Source: Palsa-883 sp963847615 (GTDB lineage: Bacteria > Pseudomonadota > Alphaproteobacteria > Acetobacterales > Acetobacteraceae). Taken from it: 64,000 nt of DNA. Below, piece after piece: positions 1 to 7,205 of this stretch. The first letter of the stretch is position 1. Each line of letters starts with the position of its first letter. The notes beneath the pieces were generated by a model that was given only the letters and a program-made list of their open reading frames with translations, was not told where the DNA came from and searched no databases. The stretch lies in NCBI GenBank assembly GCA_963847615.1, contig CAWKAN010000012.1:175740-239739 (forward strand), read 5' to 3'. The position numbers were made by a program, and so were the translations under genes.

Positions 1-487
1 GCTCGTTGCTTTCGTCCGCGTTGCCGGGCGACTTGCCATGGCCCCAGACATACAGCCCGCGCGCCGCTTGCGGCCCATGCCAGATGAAGCGCGGATCGGG
101 CACGAAGGCGTAGCCGCTGCCGGTGATCAACGGCCCGGGCACCGGCGGCGGTGCGACGTGTGGCCGGCCGGGCCAGACGACCGTCAGGTCCTCGGCGTAG
201 AGCGCGCAAGCGGTCGCGCCCTTGGACGCGCAGGAGGCCAGGGCCTTGGCGCGCGCCTGTTCCGCTGTGCCGGCGCCGCCGAACCAGCCATAGGCGCCGG
301 AGGGCGCAACCGCGTAGGCGCGCGGCAGGTTGGCCAGCAGGAAGTTGTCGTAGGCGGCCTTGCCCTGGGCCTTCAGGTAGGGGACGGCGGCGGTGTCCAG
401 CACCGGCAGCTCCGCCGCCGGCGCCGGGCCGCAAGGCAACGACAGCAGCAGGACCAGCGCGAGGCGTGCCAAAGCGGGGCGTCGCAT
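1..487 (-). CDS. Secreted hypothetical protein, 3' end outside window
   Basis: The reading frame stays open from the ATG at 487 down to base 1, so the C-terminus is missing. The first 25 residues form a Sec-type signal peptide (basic start, LALVLLLSLP core, AAA-type cleavage site). The mature part has one alanine-rich segment with two cysteines (SCASKGATACALYAED) and a hydrophobic VVWPGRP stretch, a pattern seen in small periplasmic proteins of unknown function. It lies just downstream of an SDR gene on the same strand with a 16-bp gap, so the two may be cotranscribed. No function is assigned. Confidence 0.75.
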   Translation of the reverse strand, partial: MRRPALARLALVLLLSLPCGPAPAAELPVLDTAAVPYLKAQGKAAYDNFLLANLPRAYAVAPSGAYGWFGGAGTAEQARAKALASCASKGATACALYAEDLTVVWPGRPHVAPPPVPGPLITGSGYAFVPDPRFIWHGPQAARGLYVWGHGKSPGNADESNE

Positions 488-503
488 GGCCGGGCTTCGC
501 GGG

Positions 504-1328
504 TCAGGCCGGCGTGCCGCGCGCCAGTGCTTCGGCGCGGTCGAACGCCGCCGCGATCCGCGCGTGGCGCGCCTGCACCGCCGCGCGCTCGGCGGTGTGG
601 GTGAAGATGTAGAACTCGTCGTGGCGGATCGCGTGCACCACGCGTGCGCCGACCGCTTCGGGCTCCATCCGGCCGGCGAAGCCGCCGGGCGGCGCGGTGC
701 GGCTGGCGCCAGGGGGGCCTGACAGGAAGAACTGCGTGCGCACCGGCCCCGGGCACAGCACGGAGACGCCGATGCCGCTGCCTTTGGTCTCCTGCTCCAG
801 CGCCTCGGACAGCGCCACCACGGCGTATTTGGTCAGTGCGTAGCCGCCCTGGTGGCGGCCCTCGCGGACGAAGAAGCCGGAGATCGAGGCGGTGTTGACC
901 ACGTGCCCGCCCTCGCCGTGGCGGCGGATCAGCGGCAGCAGCGCGTGGATGCCGTGGATCGCGCCCATGACGTTGACGCCGATCACCCGGCGCCAGGTCT
1001 CCGGCGTTGCCTGCTCGACCGGGATGCCGTGCATCGCCACGCCGGCATTGTTGACCAGGACGTGCAGCTTGCCGAACGCCTGCTCGGTCGCGCGGCCGGC
1101 GGCGGCGAGCTGGTCGGGGTCGGACACGTCGGTCAGCACGGTTTCGACGCGCGCCCCGGTGGGCGCGCCGATCGCGGCAACGGCCGCACGCGCCTGCGCC
1201 AGCGTCTCGGGGTGGAGGTCGGCCAGCACGACGTGCATCCCGGCCTGGGCCAGCGCGCCGGCGATGCCGAGGCCGATCCCCGATGCCGCGCCGGTCACCA
1301 GCGCGGTCTTGCCTGCCAGGTCCCGCAT
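504..1328 (-). CDS. SDR family NAD(P)-dependent oxidoreductase
   Basis: This 274-residue protein is a classical short-chain dehydrogenase/reductase. The cofactor motif TGAASGIG is at residues 12-19, NNAG follows near residue 90, and the catalytic YxxxK (YALTK) lies near residue 160. The frame is open upstream to 1418, but the ATG at 1328 starts directly at the conserved beta-1 strand and is preferred. A C-terminal extension of about 40 residues after the Rossmann core is longer than in minimal SDRs. The substrate cannot be read from sequence. It is divergent from argG, which begins 80 bp away, so the two share a promoter region. Confidence 0.92.
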   Translation of the reverse strand: MRDLAGKTALVTGAASGIGLGIAGALAQAGMHVVLADLHPETLAQARAAVAAIGAPTGARVETVLTDVSDPDQLAAAGRATEQAFGKLHVLVNNAGVAMHGIPVEQATPETWRRVIGVNVMGAIHGIHALLPLIRRHGEGGHVVNTASISGFFVREGRHQGGYALTKYAVVALSEALEQETKGSGIGVSVLCPGPVRTQFFLSGPPGASRTAPPGGFAGRMEPEAVGARVVHAIRHDEFYIFTHTAERAAVQARHARIAAAFDRAEALARGTPA

Positions 1329-1407
1329 TCTCGTCGCTCCAAGCTGCTTGCGCCGTTTTGGCCTCGGGGCTACTCCCCGCCGGCACCGCAGCAGAAGGGC
1401 CGCCGGC

Positions 1408-2637
1408 ATGCGCGTCAAGGATGTAAAGAAGGTCGTGCTCGCCTATTCCGGCGGGCTGGACACCAGCGTGATCCTGCGCTGGCTGCAGGTGACCTATCGC
1501 TGCGAGGTGGTGACCTTCACCGCCGACCTGGGCCAGGGCGAGGAGCTGGCGCCGGCGCGGGCCAAGGCCGAGCTGTTCGGCGTGAAGGAGATCTTCGTCG
1601 ACGACCTGCGCGAGACCTTCGTGCGGGACTTCGTGTTCCCGATGTTCCGCGCCAACGCGCTGTATGAGGGGCAGTACCTGCTGGGCACCTCGATCGCCCG
1701 CCCGCTGATCGCGCAGCGGCAGATCGAGATCGCCGAGCTTGTCGGCGCCGACGCGGTGGCGCACGGCGCGACCGGCAAGGGCAACGACCAGGTGCGGTTC
1801 GAGCTGAGCTATTACGCGCTGAAGCCGGACATCAAGATCATCGCGCCGTGGCGCGAGTGGGAGCTGACCAGCCGGACCAGGCTGCTGGAGTTCGCGGGGG
1901 AAAACCAGATCCCGATCGCCAAGGACAAGCGCGGCGAGGCGCCGTTCAGCGTGGACGCCAACCTGCTGCACTCGTCGTCGGAGGGGAAGATTCTGGAGGA
2001 CCCGGCGATCGAGGCCGACGAGATCGTCTACCAGCGCACCATCCGGCCCGAGGACGCGCCGGACCAGGCGACGGTGATCAGCGTCGATTTCGCGCAGGGG
2101 GATGCGGTGGCGATCGATGGGGCGGCGCTGTCGCCGGCGGCGCTGCTGACGCGGCTGAACGAGCTGGGCAAGGCGAACGGCATCGGCCGGCTCGATCTGG
2201 TGGAGAACCGTTTCGTCGGCATGAAGTCGCGCGGGGTGTACGAGACGCCGGGCGGCACCATCCTGCTGGCGGCGCATCGGGCGATCGAGAGCATCACGCT
2301 GGATCGCGAGGCGGCGCACCTGAAGGACAGCCTGATGCCGCGCTACGCCGAGCTGATCTACAACGGGTTCTGGTTCAGCCCGGAGCGGCGGATGCTGCAG
2401 GCGCTGATCGACGCGAGCCAGCACAGCGTGACGGGGCGAGTGCGGCTGAAGCTGTACAAGGGCAACGTGAGCTGCATCGGGCGGGAGAGCCCGAACAGCC
2501 TGTATTCGATGAAGGTGGTGACGTTCGAGGAGGACCAGGGCGCCTACGACCAGTTTGACGCGCAGGGGTTCATCAAGCTGAACGCGCTGCGGTTGCGGCT
2601 GGGGGCGAGCGTGGGGCGGCGGGGCGGGGCGTTGTAG
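1408..2637 (+). CDS. argG: Argininosuccinate synthase
   Basis: ArgG condenses citrulline and aspartate, using ATP, to argininosuccinate in the cytosolic arginine pathway. The 409-residue product has the family length. It opens with the ATP pyrophosphatase P-loop LAYSGGLDTS at residues 11-20 and retains GTSIARPLIA, AHGATGKGNDQVRFE and SVDANLLHSSSEG, all diagnostic of argininosuccinate synthases. The long upstream open frame (to 892) antisense to the SDR is a high-GC artefact; the ATG at 1408 matches family N-termini. No other arg gene is adjacent, as is common in alphaproteobacteria. Confidence 0.98.
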   Translation: MRVKDVKKVVLAYSGGLDTSVILRWLQVTYRCEVVTFTADLGQGEELAPARAKAELFGVKEIFVDDLRETFVRDFVFPMFRANALYEGQYLLGTSIARPLIAQRQIEIAELVGADAVAHGATGKGNDQVRFELSYYALKPDIKIIAPWREWELTSRTRLLEFAGENQIPIAKDKRGEAPFSVDANLLHSSSEGKILEDPAIEADEIVYQRTIRPEDAPDQATVISVDFAQGDAVAIDGAALSPAALLTRLNELGKANGIGRLDLVENRFVGMKSRGVYETPGGTILLAAHRAIESITLDREAAHLKDSLMPRYAELIYNGFWFSPERRMLQALIDASQHSVTGRVRLKLYKGNVSCIGRESPNSLYSMKVVTFEEDQGAYDQFDAQGFIKLNALRLRLGASVGRRGGAL

Positions 2638-2689
2638 CGCGGCGCAATCCGCCGTCGACTCGGGGAGCGCAGCTTACTCTCGGTCACGT

Positions 2690-2712
2690 CCCGGGGGCTC
2701 GGCTCCCCCCCT
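2690..2712 (+). terminator. Possible GC hairpin downstream of argG
   Basis: A G5/C5 hairpin with a short CTCGGCT loop lies about 55 bp after the argG stop. There is no clear T-tract, so it may be a weak or Rho-assisted terminator. Confidence 0.3.
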
Positions 2713-2824
2713 GCATTGGGTATCGCCCCAACGATAGTGAAGGAGCGCGACAGGAACGTGGGCGGCTATCCGCCCGTCCCGCCGTTCACCGAATGTCAAC
2801 GACCGGTCGCCAGGATGGCGACCC

Positions 2825-3079
2825 ATGATCGGCACGCCACGCGACCACGCTTACCTGCGGGCGCCCGATAGACTCCAGGCATTTCCCGATGCGGTCCGAA
2901 CCAGGCCGAAAGGCGGACGACATCGCTGGAAGGACCCACACGGCTTGATCCATGAGTGGGACAGCCAGCATGGTGCCGTCGAGGTCTACAATGCGCGCGG
3001 CCGTCATCCGGGTGAGTATGATCATGTGACGGGAGAGCGATTGAAGCCCGCCGATCCGACAAGGGAAATTGAACCATGA
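2825..3079 (+). CDS. Colicin E3-type cytotoxic ribonuclease domain protein (free-standing)
   Basis: The 84-residue product is almost entirely a colicin E3/cloacin DF13-type rRNase domain. Residues 43-55 read HEWDSQHGAVEVY, followed by the G.H.G.YD..TG..LK..DP.R.I pattern of that fold. The residues used by colicin E3 to cut 16S rRNA can be placed: Asp46, His49, Glu53 and Arg80. One neighbouring acidic position (E515 of colicin E3) is Ala51 here. There is no translocation or receptor-binding region, signal peptide or export domain, so it looks like an intracellular toxin module or a detached polymorphic-toxin tip. It overlaps the next gene by ATGA, which suggests coupled translation with a neutralising partner. 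Confidence 0.85.
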   Translation: MIGTPRDHAYLRAPDRLQAFPDAVRTRPKGGRHRWKDPHGLIHEWDSQHGAVEVYNARGRHPGEYDHVTGERLKPADPTREIEP

Positions 3080-3363
3080 CCGTGGCCTATCATCTGCGGG
3101 GGTATGACAAGACAACCAAGCCCGTGGGCGCCGAGTTCGACATCCCAGCGACGATGCTGCCGTTCGTGAAGGACCTGTTGCCGGAAGCCTCCGCCGATCC
3201 CGACCTGATAGAGCCTCATGAGCTGGTCAGCGATCGGGTCGTTCGTCTTGCCCACGAACTCGGCATCGGCACCGATCCCGACGCATTCGATTTCTTCATC
3301 GAGGCCGACGAAGATTGGCGCAGTCTCGGTGAGAAGCGCGGCCCCCTTCGCGCCCACGCCTGA
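3076..3363 (+). CDS. Small acidic protein, putative immunity/antitoxin to the colicin E3-like RNase
   Basis: This 95-residue protein starts inside the stop of the ribonuclease gene (ATGA overlap), the usual layout for a toxin with its immunity partner. It is acidic, with a FDFFIEADED segment near the C-terminus that could mimic nucleic acid or cover the basic RNase surface. The N-terminus (YHLRGYDKTTKPVGAEFDIP) resembles a widespread family of small immunity-like proteins, but I cannot name the family with confidence. It does not obviously match the classical cloacin immunity protein. The role rests on position and charge, not on a demonstrated homology. Confidence 0.65.
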   Translation: MTVAYHLRGYDKTTKPVGAEFDIPATMLPFVKDLLPEASADPDLIEPHELVSDRVVRLAHELGIGTDPDAFDFFIEADEDWRSLGEKRGPLRAHA

Positions 3364-3523
3364 CGCGCCTCTCCCAAGACCTCGCATCCCGCGGTCACAA
3401 CCCGGCCAGGGACGCGCCCGCAGGGGCGAACTGTCGCGTTTCGTCGCGGAACCGGTGCAAGCCCGCAGTCTGGCGCTGAGGCGGAGCAGACGAGGCAGCA
3501 GTACACCACCAACGTCGCCCCGC

Positions 3524-3844
3524 TCACGCCAGCGCCTGCAATCCCTTGCGCTCCACCAGTTCCAGGAGTTTTAACGCCGGGGCGGAGGGCGACCTGGTGC
3601 CCTGCTCCCATGCCGCGACCGTCGCCGCGCCGACGTTCAACACCGCGGCGAAGGCCGCCTGACTTGCCTTGGTCGCCCGCCGAATCCGCCGGATCTGCGC
3701 CGCGCTGTAGGACGGCACCGGCGGGAGGCACAGCGCATCCAACTCGCGCATCGTCAGCGCATCGAGCGCCCCCGCTTTGCGCAGACCCCGCCCCGCCGCA
3801 TGCATCTCGGCCAGAAGACGGCTCCCGGTTCGGTTAGCCGGCAT
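3524..3844 (-). CDS. HigA-like XRE-family antitoxin/transcriptional regulator
   Basis: This 106-residue protein carries a C-terminal helix-turn-helix of the XRE/NadS type at about residues 45-100 (ASQAAFAAVLNVGAATVAAWEQGTRSPSAPALKLLEL). It follows and overlaps (11 bp) the RelE/HigB-like gene on the same strand, so the pair has the toxin-first order typical of higBA. The likely role is to bind and neutralise the toxin and to repress the operon at the palindrome just upstream of the toxin start. It converges on the colicin-E3-like pair, with 160 bp between the two 3' ends. Confidence 0.85.
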   Translation of the reverse strand: MPANRTGSRLLAEMHAAGRGLRKAGALDALTMRELDALCLPPVPSYSAAQIRRIRRATKASQAAFAAVLNVGAATVAAWEQGTRSPSAPALKLLELVERKGLQALA

Positions 3845-4217
3845 GGTCCATCACCTCGATCAATTCGCCGTCCAGGATCAGTGCGGCCAACTGGTCCGCC
3901 GTCGCATTCACATGCCCATCGGCGACCAGCAACAACGCGCGCAACTCCCGATCCGAGATCGTGTCCCGTTCGTTCTTGCCAAACAGGAACAGGCACACCA
4001 CCAACGCCTGCGGGCGGTGGGCAACCATCAGCCGGTAGCCGCCGCGTTTGCCGGCGCCGGCGCGCGCGAGGCGCTGCTTGATCAGGCACCCACCCAGCCG
4101 CGCGCCGACAAGCCCAGCCTCGATTTCGCGCGCGGCATGCAGCAGCGCCAGATCGCCGACGCCCTCCTTGCGCGCCGCACGCGCGAACCCGCGAAGCTTC
4201 AGCACACGCAGCGCCAT
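3834..4217 (-). CDS. HigB/RelE-like toxin of a type II toxin-antitoxin system
   Basis: The 127-residue protein fits the RelE-like HigB toxin family that cleaves mRNA at the ribosome. It has a basic central strand (KRGGYRLMVAHRP) followed by VVCLFLFGKNERDTISDREL, the usual core and FGK(N/S) motif of this group. The N-terminus MALRVLKLRGFARAARKEG is also typical. The ATG at 4217 lies within a few bases of a -10-like TATATA, so the transcript may be leaderless or nearly so. It is coupled to the downstream XRE antitoxin by an 11-bp overlap. Confidence 0.82.
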   Translation of the reverse strand: MALRVLKLRGFARAARKEGVGDLALLHAAREIEAGLVGARLGGCLIKQRLARAGAGKRGGYRLMVAHRPQALVVCLFLFGKNERDTISDRELRALLLVADGHVNATADQLAALILDGELIEVMDHAG

Positions 4218-4245
4218 CTATATAACGCGGTTGTATAGTTTTCAA
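4216..4245 (-). promoter_or_regulatory. Promoter with palindromic operator of the higBA-like operon
   Basis: An imperfect palindrome at 4218-4238 has half-sites CTATAnAAC and GTTnTATAG separated by 3 nt. It overlaps a -10-like TATATA (4219-4224, minus strand) with TTGAAA 15 nt upstream at 4240-4245. The position directly before the toxin ATG is what autoregulation by an XRE antitoxin predicts. The binding itself is inferred. Confidence 0.6.
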
Positions 4246-4371
4246 GCGCAGCCTCCGCATCCCATAACCGAGCCGGGTAAATGCACGGTTATTAGCCGTC
4301 GTCGCATACCGCGGCGCGGAGATGCGGACCTGATGCGCGGACGTGAAATTCAACCTCCGGGCCTTGCTGTA

Positions 4372-4995
4372 TCAGCCGCCCCGCCACACCGCCGCCAGCG
4401 CCCCGGCACCGATCAGCAACGTTCCGCCCGCGCGATTGACCACGCGCTGCACGCGCGGCTGGCGGATGGTGCGCCGCGCCGCCGAAGCGAGCAGCGCGTA
4501 GCCCAGCGCATTGGCGGTTGCCAGCGTCAGGAAGCTCGCCTCGAAGATCGCCAGTTGCGGCACCAACGCACGCCCCCCGTCGAGGAACTGCGGCAGGAAG
4601 GCAATGAAGAACACGATGCTCTTGGGATTGAGCGCGGTCACCGCATAAGCGTGCAGCAGGATGCGGCCGGGCCGCGCCGCCGGAGCCATCGCATCGACCA
4701 CCATATCGGCCACCCGCGCGCGCCACAGCTTGACCCCGAGATAGATCAGATACGCCGCCCCCACCCACCTCAGCGCGGTGAACAGTTCGGCCGAGGCCGC
4801 CAGCAGCGCGCCCAGCCCGACCAGGGAGGCGGTCATCGCGGTGAAGTCGCCGAGCGCCACGCCGGCCACGGTCGAGCCTGCGGCCCGCCGTCCGTGCCCC
4901 AGCGCGTACGCGATCACCAGCAGCACCGTCGGCCCCGGGATCGCCAGCAGCACGGCCGACGCCGCGACAAAGGCCAGCCAGTGATCGAGCGCCAT
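4372..4995 (-). CDS. LysE/RhtB family amino-acid exporter
   Basis: This 207-residue inner-membrane protein has six hydrophobic segments and the family's N-terminal signature LLAIPGPTVLLVIAYALGHG. The central LNPKSIVFFIAFLPQF motif is characteristic of LysE/RhtB efflux proteins, which export amino acids or derivatives such as lysine, homoserine or threonine. Length matches the family. The substrate is unknown. It is monocistronic, with the higBA operon in the same direction beyond a 133-bp gap containing nothing recognisable. Confidence 0.93.
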   Translation of the reverse strand: MALDHWLAFVAASAVLLAIPGPTVLLVIAYALGHGRRAAGSTVAGVALGDFTAMTASLVGLGALLAASAELFTALRWVGAAYLIYLGVKLWRARVADMVVDAMAPAARPGRILLHAYAVTALNPKSIVFFIAFLPQFLDGGRALVPQLAIFEASFLTLATANALGYALLASAARRTIRQPRVQRVVNRAGGTLLIGAGALAAVWRGG

Positions 4996-5086
4996 GTCCG
5001 GTCCCCCAGGTCAGCGCGGGATCAATCCATCACCGCCCGGGCCGTGCAAGCGCGCACGCGGCCGGTCCTGCGTCCGCGCGCCGACC

Positions 5087-5124
5087 AGCGGCGCGATCCT
5101 GTTCGCGATCCTGTTCGCGATCAT
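5087..5124. repeat. Short tandem repeat, 12-bp unit
   Basis: The unit GCGATCCTGTTC occurs about three times in direct tandem between the LysE and PEP-mutase-family genes. It lies within 15 bp of the downstream end of the latter. Confidence 0.6.
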
Positions 5125-5135
5125 ACCGGGTGCGC

Positions 5136-5999
5136 TCATACGGGGCGGGACAGGCGTTCGTCCAACGCCAGGTAGTCAGCCACGCGGATCGCGCTGGCGA
5201 GCTCCGGCACCGTTGCCATCCGCGCCCGCTCGCCACCCTTGAGTCCCGCCAGCGCCGAGCGCACCGCGTGCACGGTCGCCGCCAGAATCTCCTGCGGGTA
5301 GACCACCACCCGGATGCCGATGCGCGCCAGCTCCGCGTCGCCCGGCATGAAATGCTTCCCCGCCGGGGAGGTCACGGCGATCGCCGGTTTGCCCTGGCAG
5401 GCTTCGACCGAGGCGCGCATCTCCGCCTCCGACTGCGGCGAATCGAGGAAGCAGATATCGGCCCCCGCGGCGACGAAATCCTGAACCCGCGTCAACGCCT
5501 CGGCGAACCCGCGCGAGGTGCGGGCATCGGTCCGCGCCAGGAGCAGAATACCTTCCTCGCGGCAGGCCTCGACCGCCGCCCGGCAGCGCAGGCGCGCCGC
5601 GTCCCGCTCGATCACCAGCTTGGCACCCTGCTGGCCGAGCGGGCGCGGCCAGATCTTGTCTTCGATCAGCACGGCGGCGGCGCCGGCGCTTGCGTAGGCG
5701 CGGATCGTCTTCTGCACGCTGATCGCATTGCCGTAGCCGGTGTCCCCGTCGGCGAGCCACAGCACGCCCGGCGCGGCGGCGATGATGGATTCGACCGCGT
5801 CGCGCATCTCGGGAAACGCCAGCAGGTCCATGTCCGGCATCGCCAGCCTGGTGGCGGAGATCGAGGAGCCGGAGGCGAACCCGACCTTGAAGCCCGCCTC
5901 CGCGATCAGGCGGGCGCCCAGGCCGTCGCCACAGCCGGGCATGATCTGCAACGCGGGTTGGTGCAACAGTGCCTGCATGGCGGCGGCGGGTGAACGCAT
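5136..5999 (-). CDS. Isocitrate lyase/PEP mutase family protein (oxaloacetate decarboxylase-like)
   Basis: The 287-residue product is a soluble TIM-barrel enzyme of the ICL/PEPM superfamily, whose members make or break C-C or P-C bonds next to a carboxylate using Mg2+. The metal-binding strand ADGDTGYG spans residues 83-90, and the IEDK loop follows at about 112. It lacks the KKCGH active-site loop of true isocitrate lyase, having EDKIWPRPLGQQGAK instead, so it is more like 2-methylisocitrate lyase relatives or oxaloacetate decarboxylases. The ATG at 5999 is preceded by AGGGAGAC; the frame remains open upstream to 6182. It is divergent from the DUF1223 gene. Confidence 0.88.
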   Translation of the reverse strand: MRSPAAAMQALLHQPALQIMPGCGDGLGARLIAEAGFKVGFASGSSISATRLAMPDMDLLAFPEMRDAVESIIAAAPGVLWLADGDTGYGNAISVQKTIRAYASAGAAAVLIEDKIWPRPLGQQGAKLVIERDAARLRCRAAVEACREEGILLLARTDARTSRGFAEALTRVQDFVAAGADICFLDSPQSEAEMRASVEACQGKPAIAVTSPAGKHFMPGDAELARIGIRVVVYPQEILAATVHAVRSALAGLKGGERARMATVPELASAIRVADYLALDERLSRPV

Positions 6000-6133
6000 C
6001 GGCTTGTCTCCCTGTCGGATCACACTGTGCCGCGGCGCGGCCGATCGGCAAAGCCCGCCGCCTTCGGGGGGTTGCCGCGTAACGCCGGCGGGCCGGCGTG
6101 GTCCAAGTGCCAGGACCTGTGAAGGAGAGGCAC

Positions 6134-6817
6134 ATGCGACGTCGGGACCTGGTGATCGCCGGATTGGCCGCTTGCGCCGCACCCGCGGCGCGGGCCGCGA
6201 CGCCGCCGGCGGTGCTGGAGCTGTTCACCTCGCAGGGCTGCTCGTCCTGTCCGCCGGCCGATGCGCTGCTCGGTCAGCTCCCGCGCCAGCCCGGCATCAT
6301 CGCGCTGGCCTGGCATGTCGATTACTGGAACGGCCTGGGCTGGCGCGATCCCTATTCCAGCCCCGCCGCCACGGCACGGCAGCGCCGTTACGCCGCGGTG
6401 CTGCGCGACGAGGTCTACACCCCGGCGCTGGTGGTGAACGGCGCGCGCATGGTGATCGGGTCCGACCGTCCCGCGGTGCAGGCGGCGATCGGCGCGGTCG
6501 GCGGCTTCGCGGTGCCGCTGGCGTTGCGCCGGGACGCCGCGGCCTGGGTCGCCGAGGTCGGCGCCGCCGGCCGGCCGGTCAGCACGCTGCTGGTCGCCTA
6601 TGACCCACAGCAGGCCACCGCGGTCGGCGCGGGTGAGAACCGCGGACGGCGGCTGACGGAATACCGGATTGTGCGCGAAGCCACGCCGCTCGGCACCTGG
6701 GATGGCAGCGCACGGCGCCTCAGGCTGCCAGGCGTTGCCCCGGGCCTTGGCGCGGCGCTGCTGGTGCAGTCGGGCGATCTGAAGGTGCTTGCCGCGGCGG
6801 AGATGGCGCCGGGCTGA
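6134..6817 (+). CDS. DUF1223 family secreted thioredoxin-fold protein
   Basis: The 227-residue protein begins with a signal peptide (MRRRDLVIAGLAACAAPAARA) and continues as the DUF1223 domain: VLELFTSQGCSSCPPADALL, with a CxxC pair at Cys36 and Cys39, then WHVDYWNGLGWRD and YTPALVVNG. The fold is thioredoxin-like, and the CSSC motif suggests a periplasmic redox role, although no reaction is established for the family. The ATG at 6134 has a strong GAAGGAGAGG ribosome site and is chosen over the upstream ATG at 6098. Confidence 0.92.
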   Translation: MRRRDLVIAGLAACAAPAARAATPPAVLELFTSQGCSSCPPADALLGQLPRQPGIIALAWHVDYWNGLGWRDPYSSPAATARQRRYAAVLRDEVYTPALVVNGARMVIGSDRPAVQAAIGAVGGFAVPLALRRDAAAWVAEVGAAGRPVSTLLVAYDPQQATAVGAGENRGRRLTEYRIVREATPLGTWDGSARRLRLPGVAPGLGAALLVQSGDLKVLAAAEMAPG

Positions 6818-6837
6818 TCCGCCTCATCGCCCCCGCG

Positions 6838-6999
6838 TCATCGTACCGAGGTGAACAGCGAGGCCGCCAGTGTCGGCAGCGCCTGCCATTCCGCCGCCAG
6901 CCAATACCCGGCGAGCAGAATCATGATCCACGCCACCACGCCCAACAGCGCGCGGCGCGTATCACAGCCGGCATCACCCGATTTCCTTCCGGCCGTCAC
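6838..6999 (-). CDS. Small single-pass membrane protein (53 aa), GTG start
   Basis: This frame begins with GTG at 6999, preceded by GGAGGGTTGCT. It encodes a basic N-terminus (TAGRKSGDAGCDTRRA), then one transmembrane helix (LLGVVAWIMILLAGYWLAAE) and a short C-terminal tail. Its 3' end faces the DUF1223 gene 20 bp away, and it fills what would otherwise be a gap before the MFS gene. The ribosome site and clean TM segment argue it is expressed; the function is unknown. Confidence 0.55.
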   Translation of the reverse strand: MTAGRKSGDAGCDTRRALLGVVAWIMILLAGYWLAAEWQALPTLAASLFTSVR

Positions 7000-7205
7000 A
7001 GCAACCCTCCAAGACCAAGCGGCGACAGCACCAGATATGGGCCAGCCCGATCCGCAGCGCTGTGATACTCGTCACTCATTAAGGCATCTTTAAGCAGGCG
7101 TACGCTTTTGTTCCCCAACCGCACGGCAGGCAGAAATATAGCGCATAGGTCGGCGCATTGCGGTTTCGTCATACTTGTGCCGGCATCCGCCGATCCCGAG
7201 GACAC

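Noticed and set aside
373..2424. 683-residue minus-strand open frame spanning argG and the SDR
   Set aside because: High-GC shadow frame: arginine-rich, no family sequence, antisense to well-supported argG.
6851..7093. 80-residue plus-strand frame after DUF1223
   Set aside because: The opposite strand encodes a better small membrane protein with ribosome site; this frame has neither.
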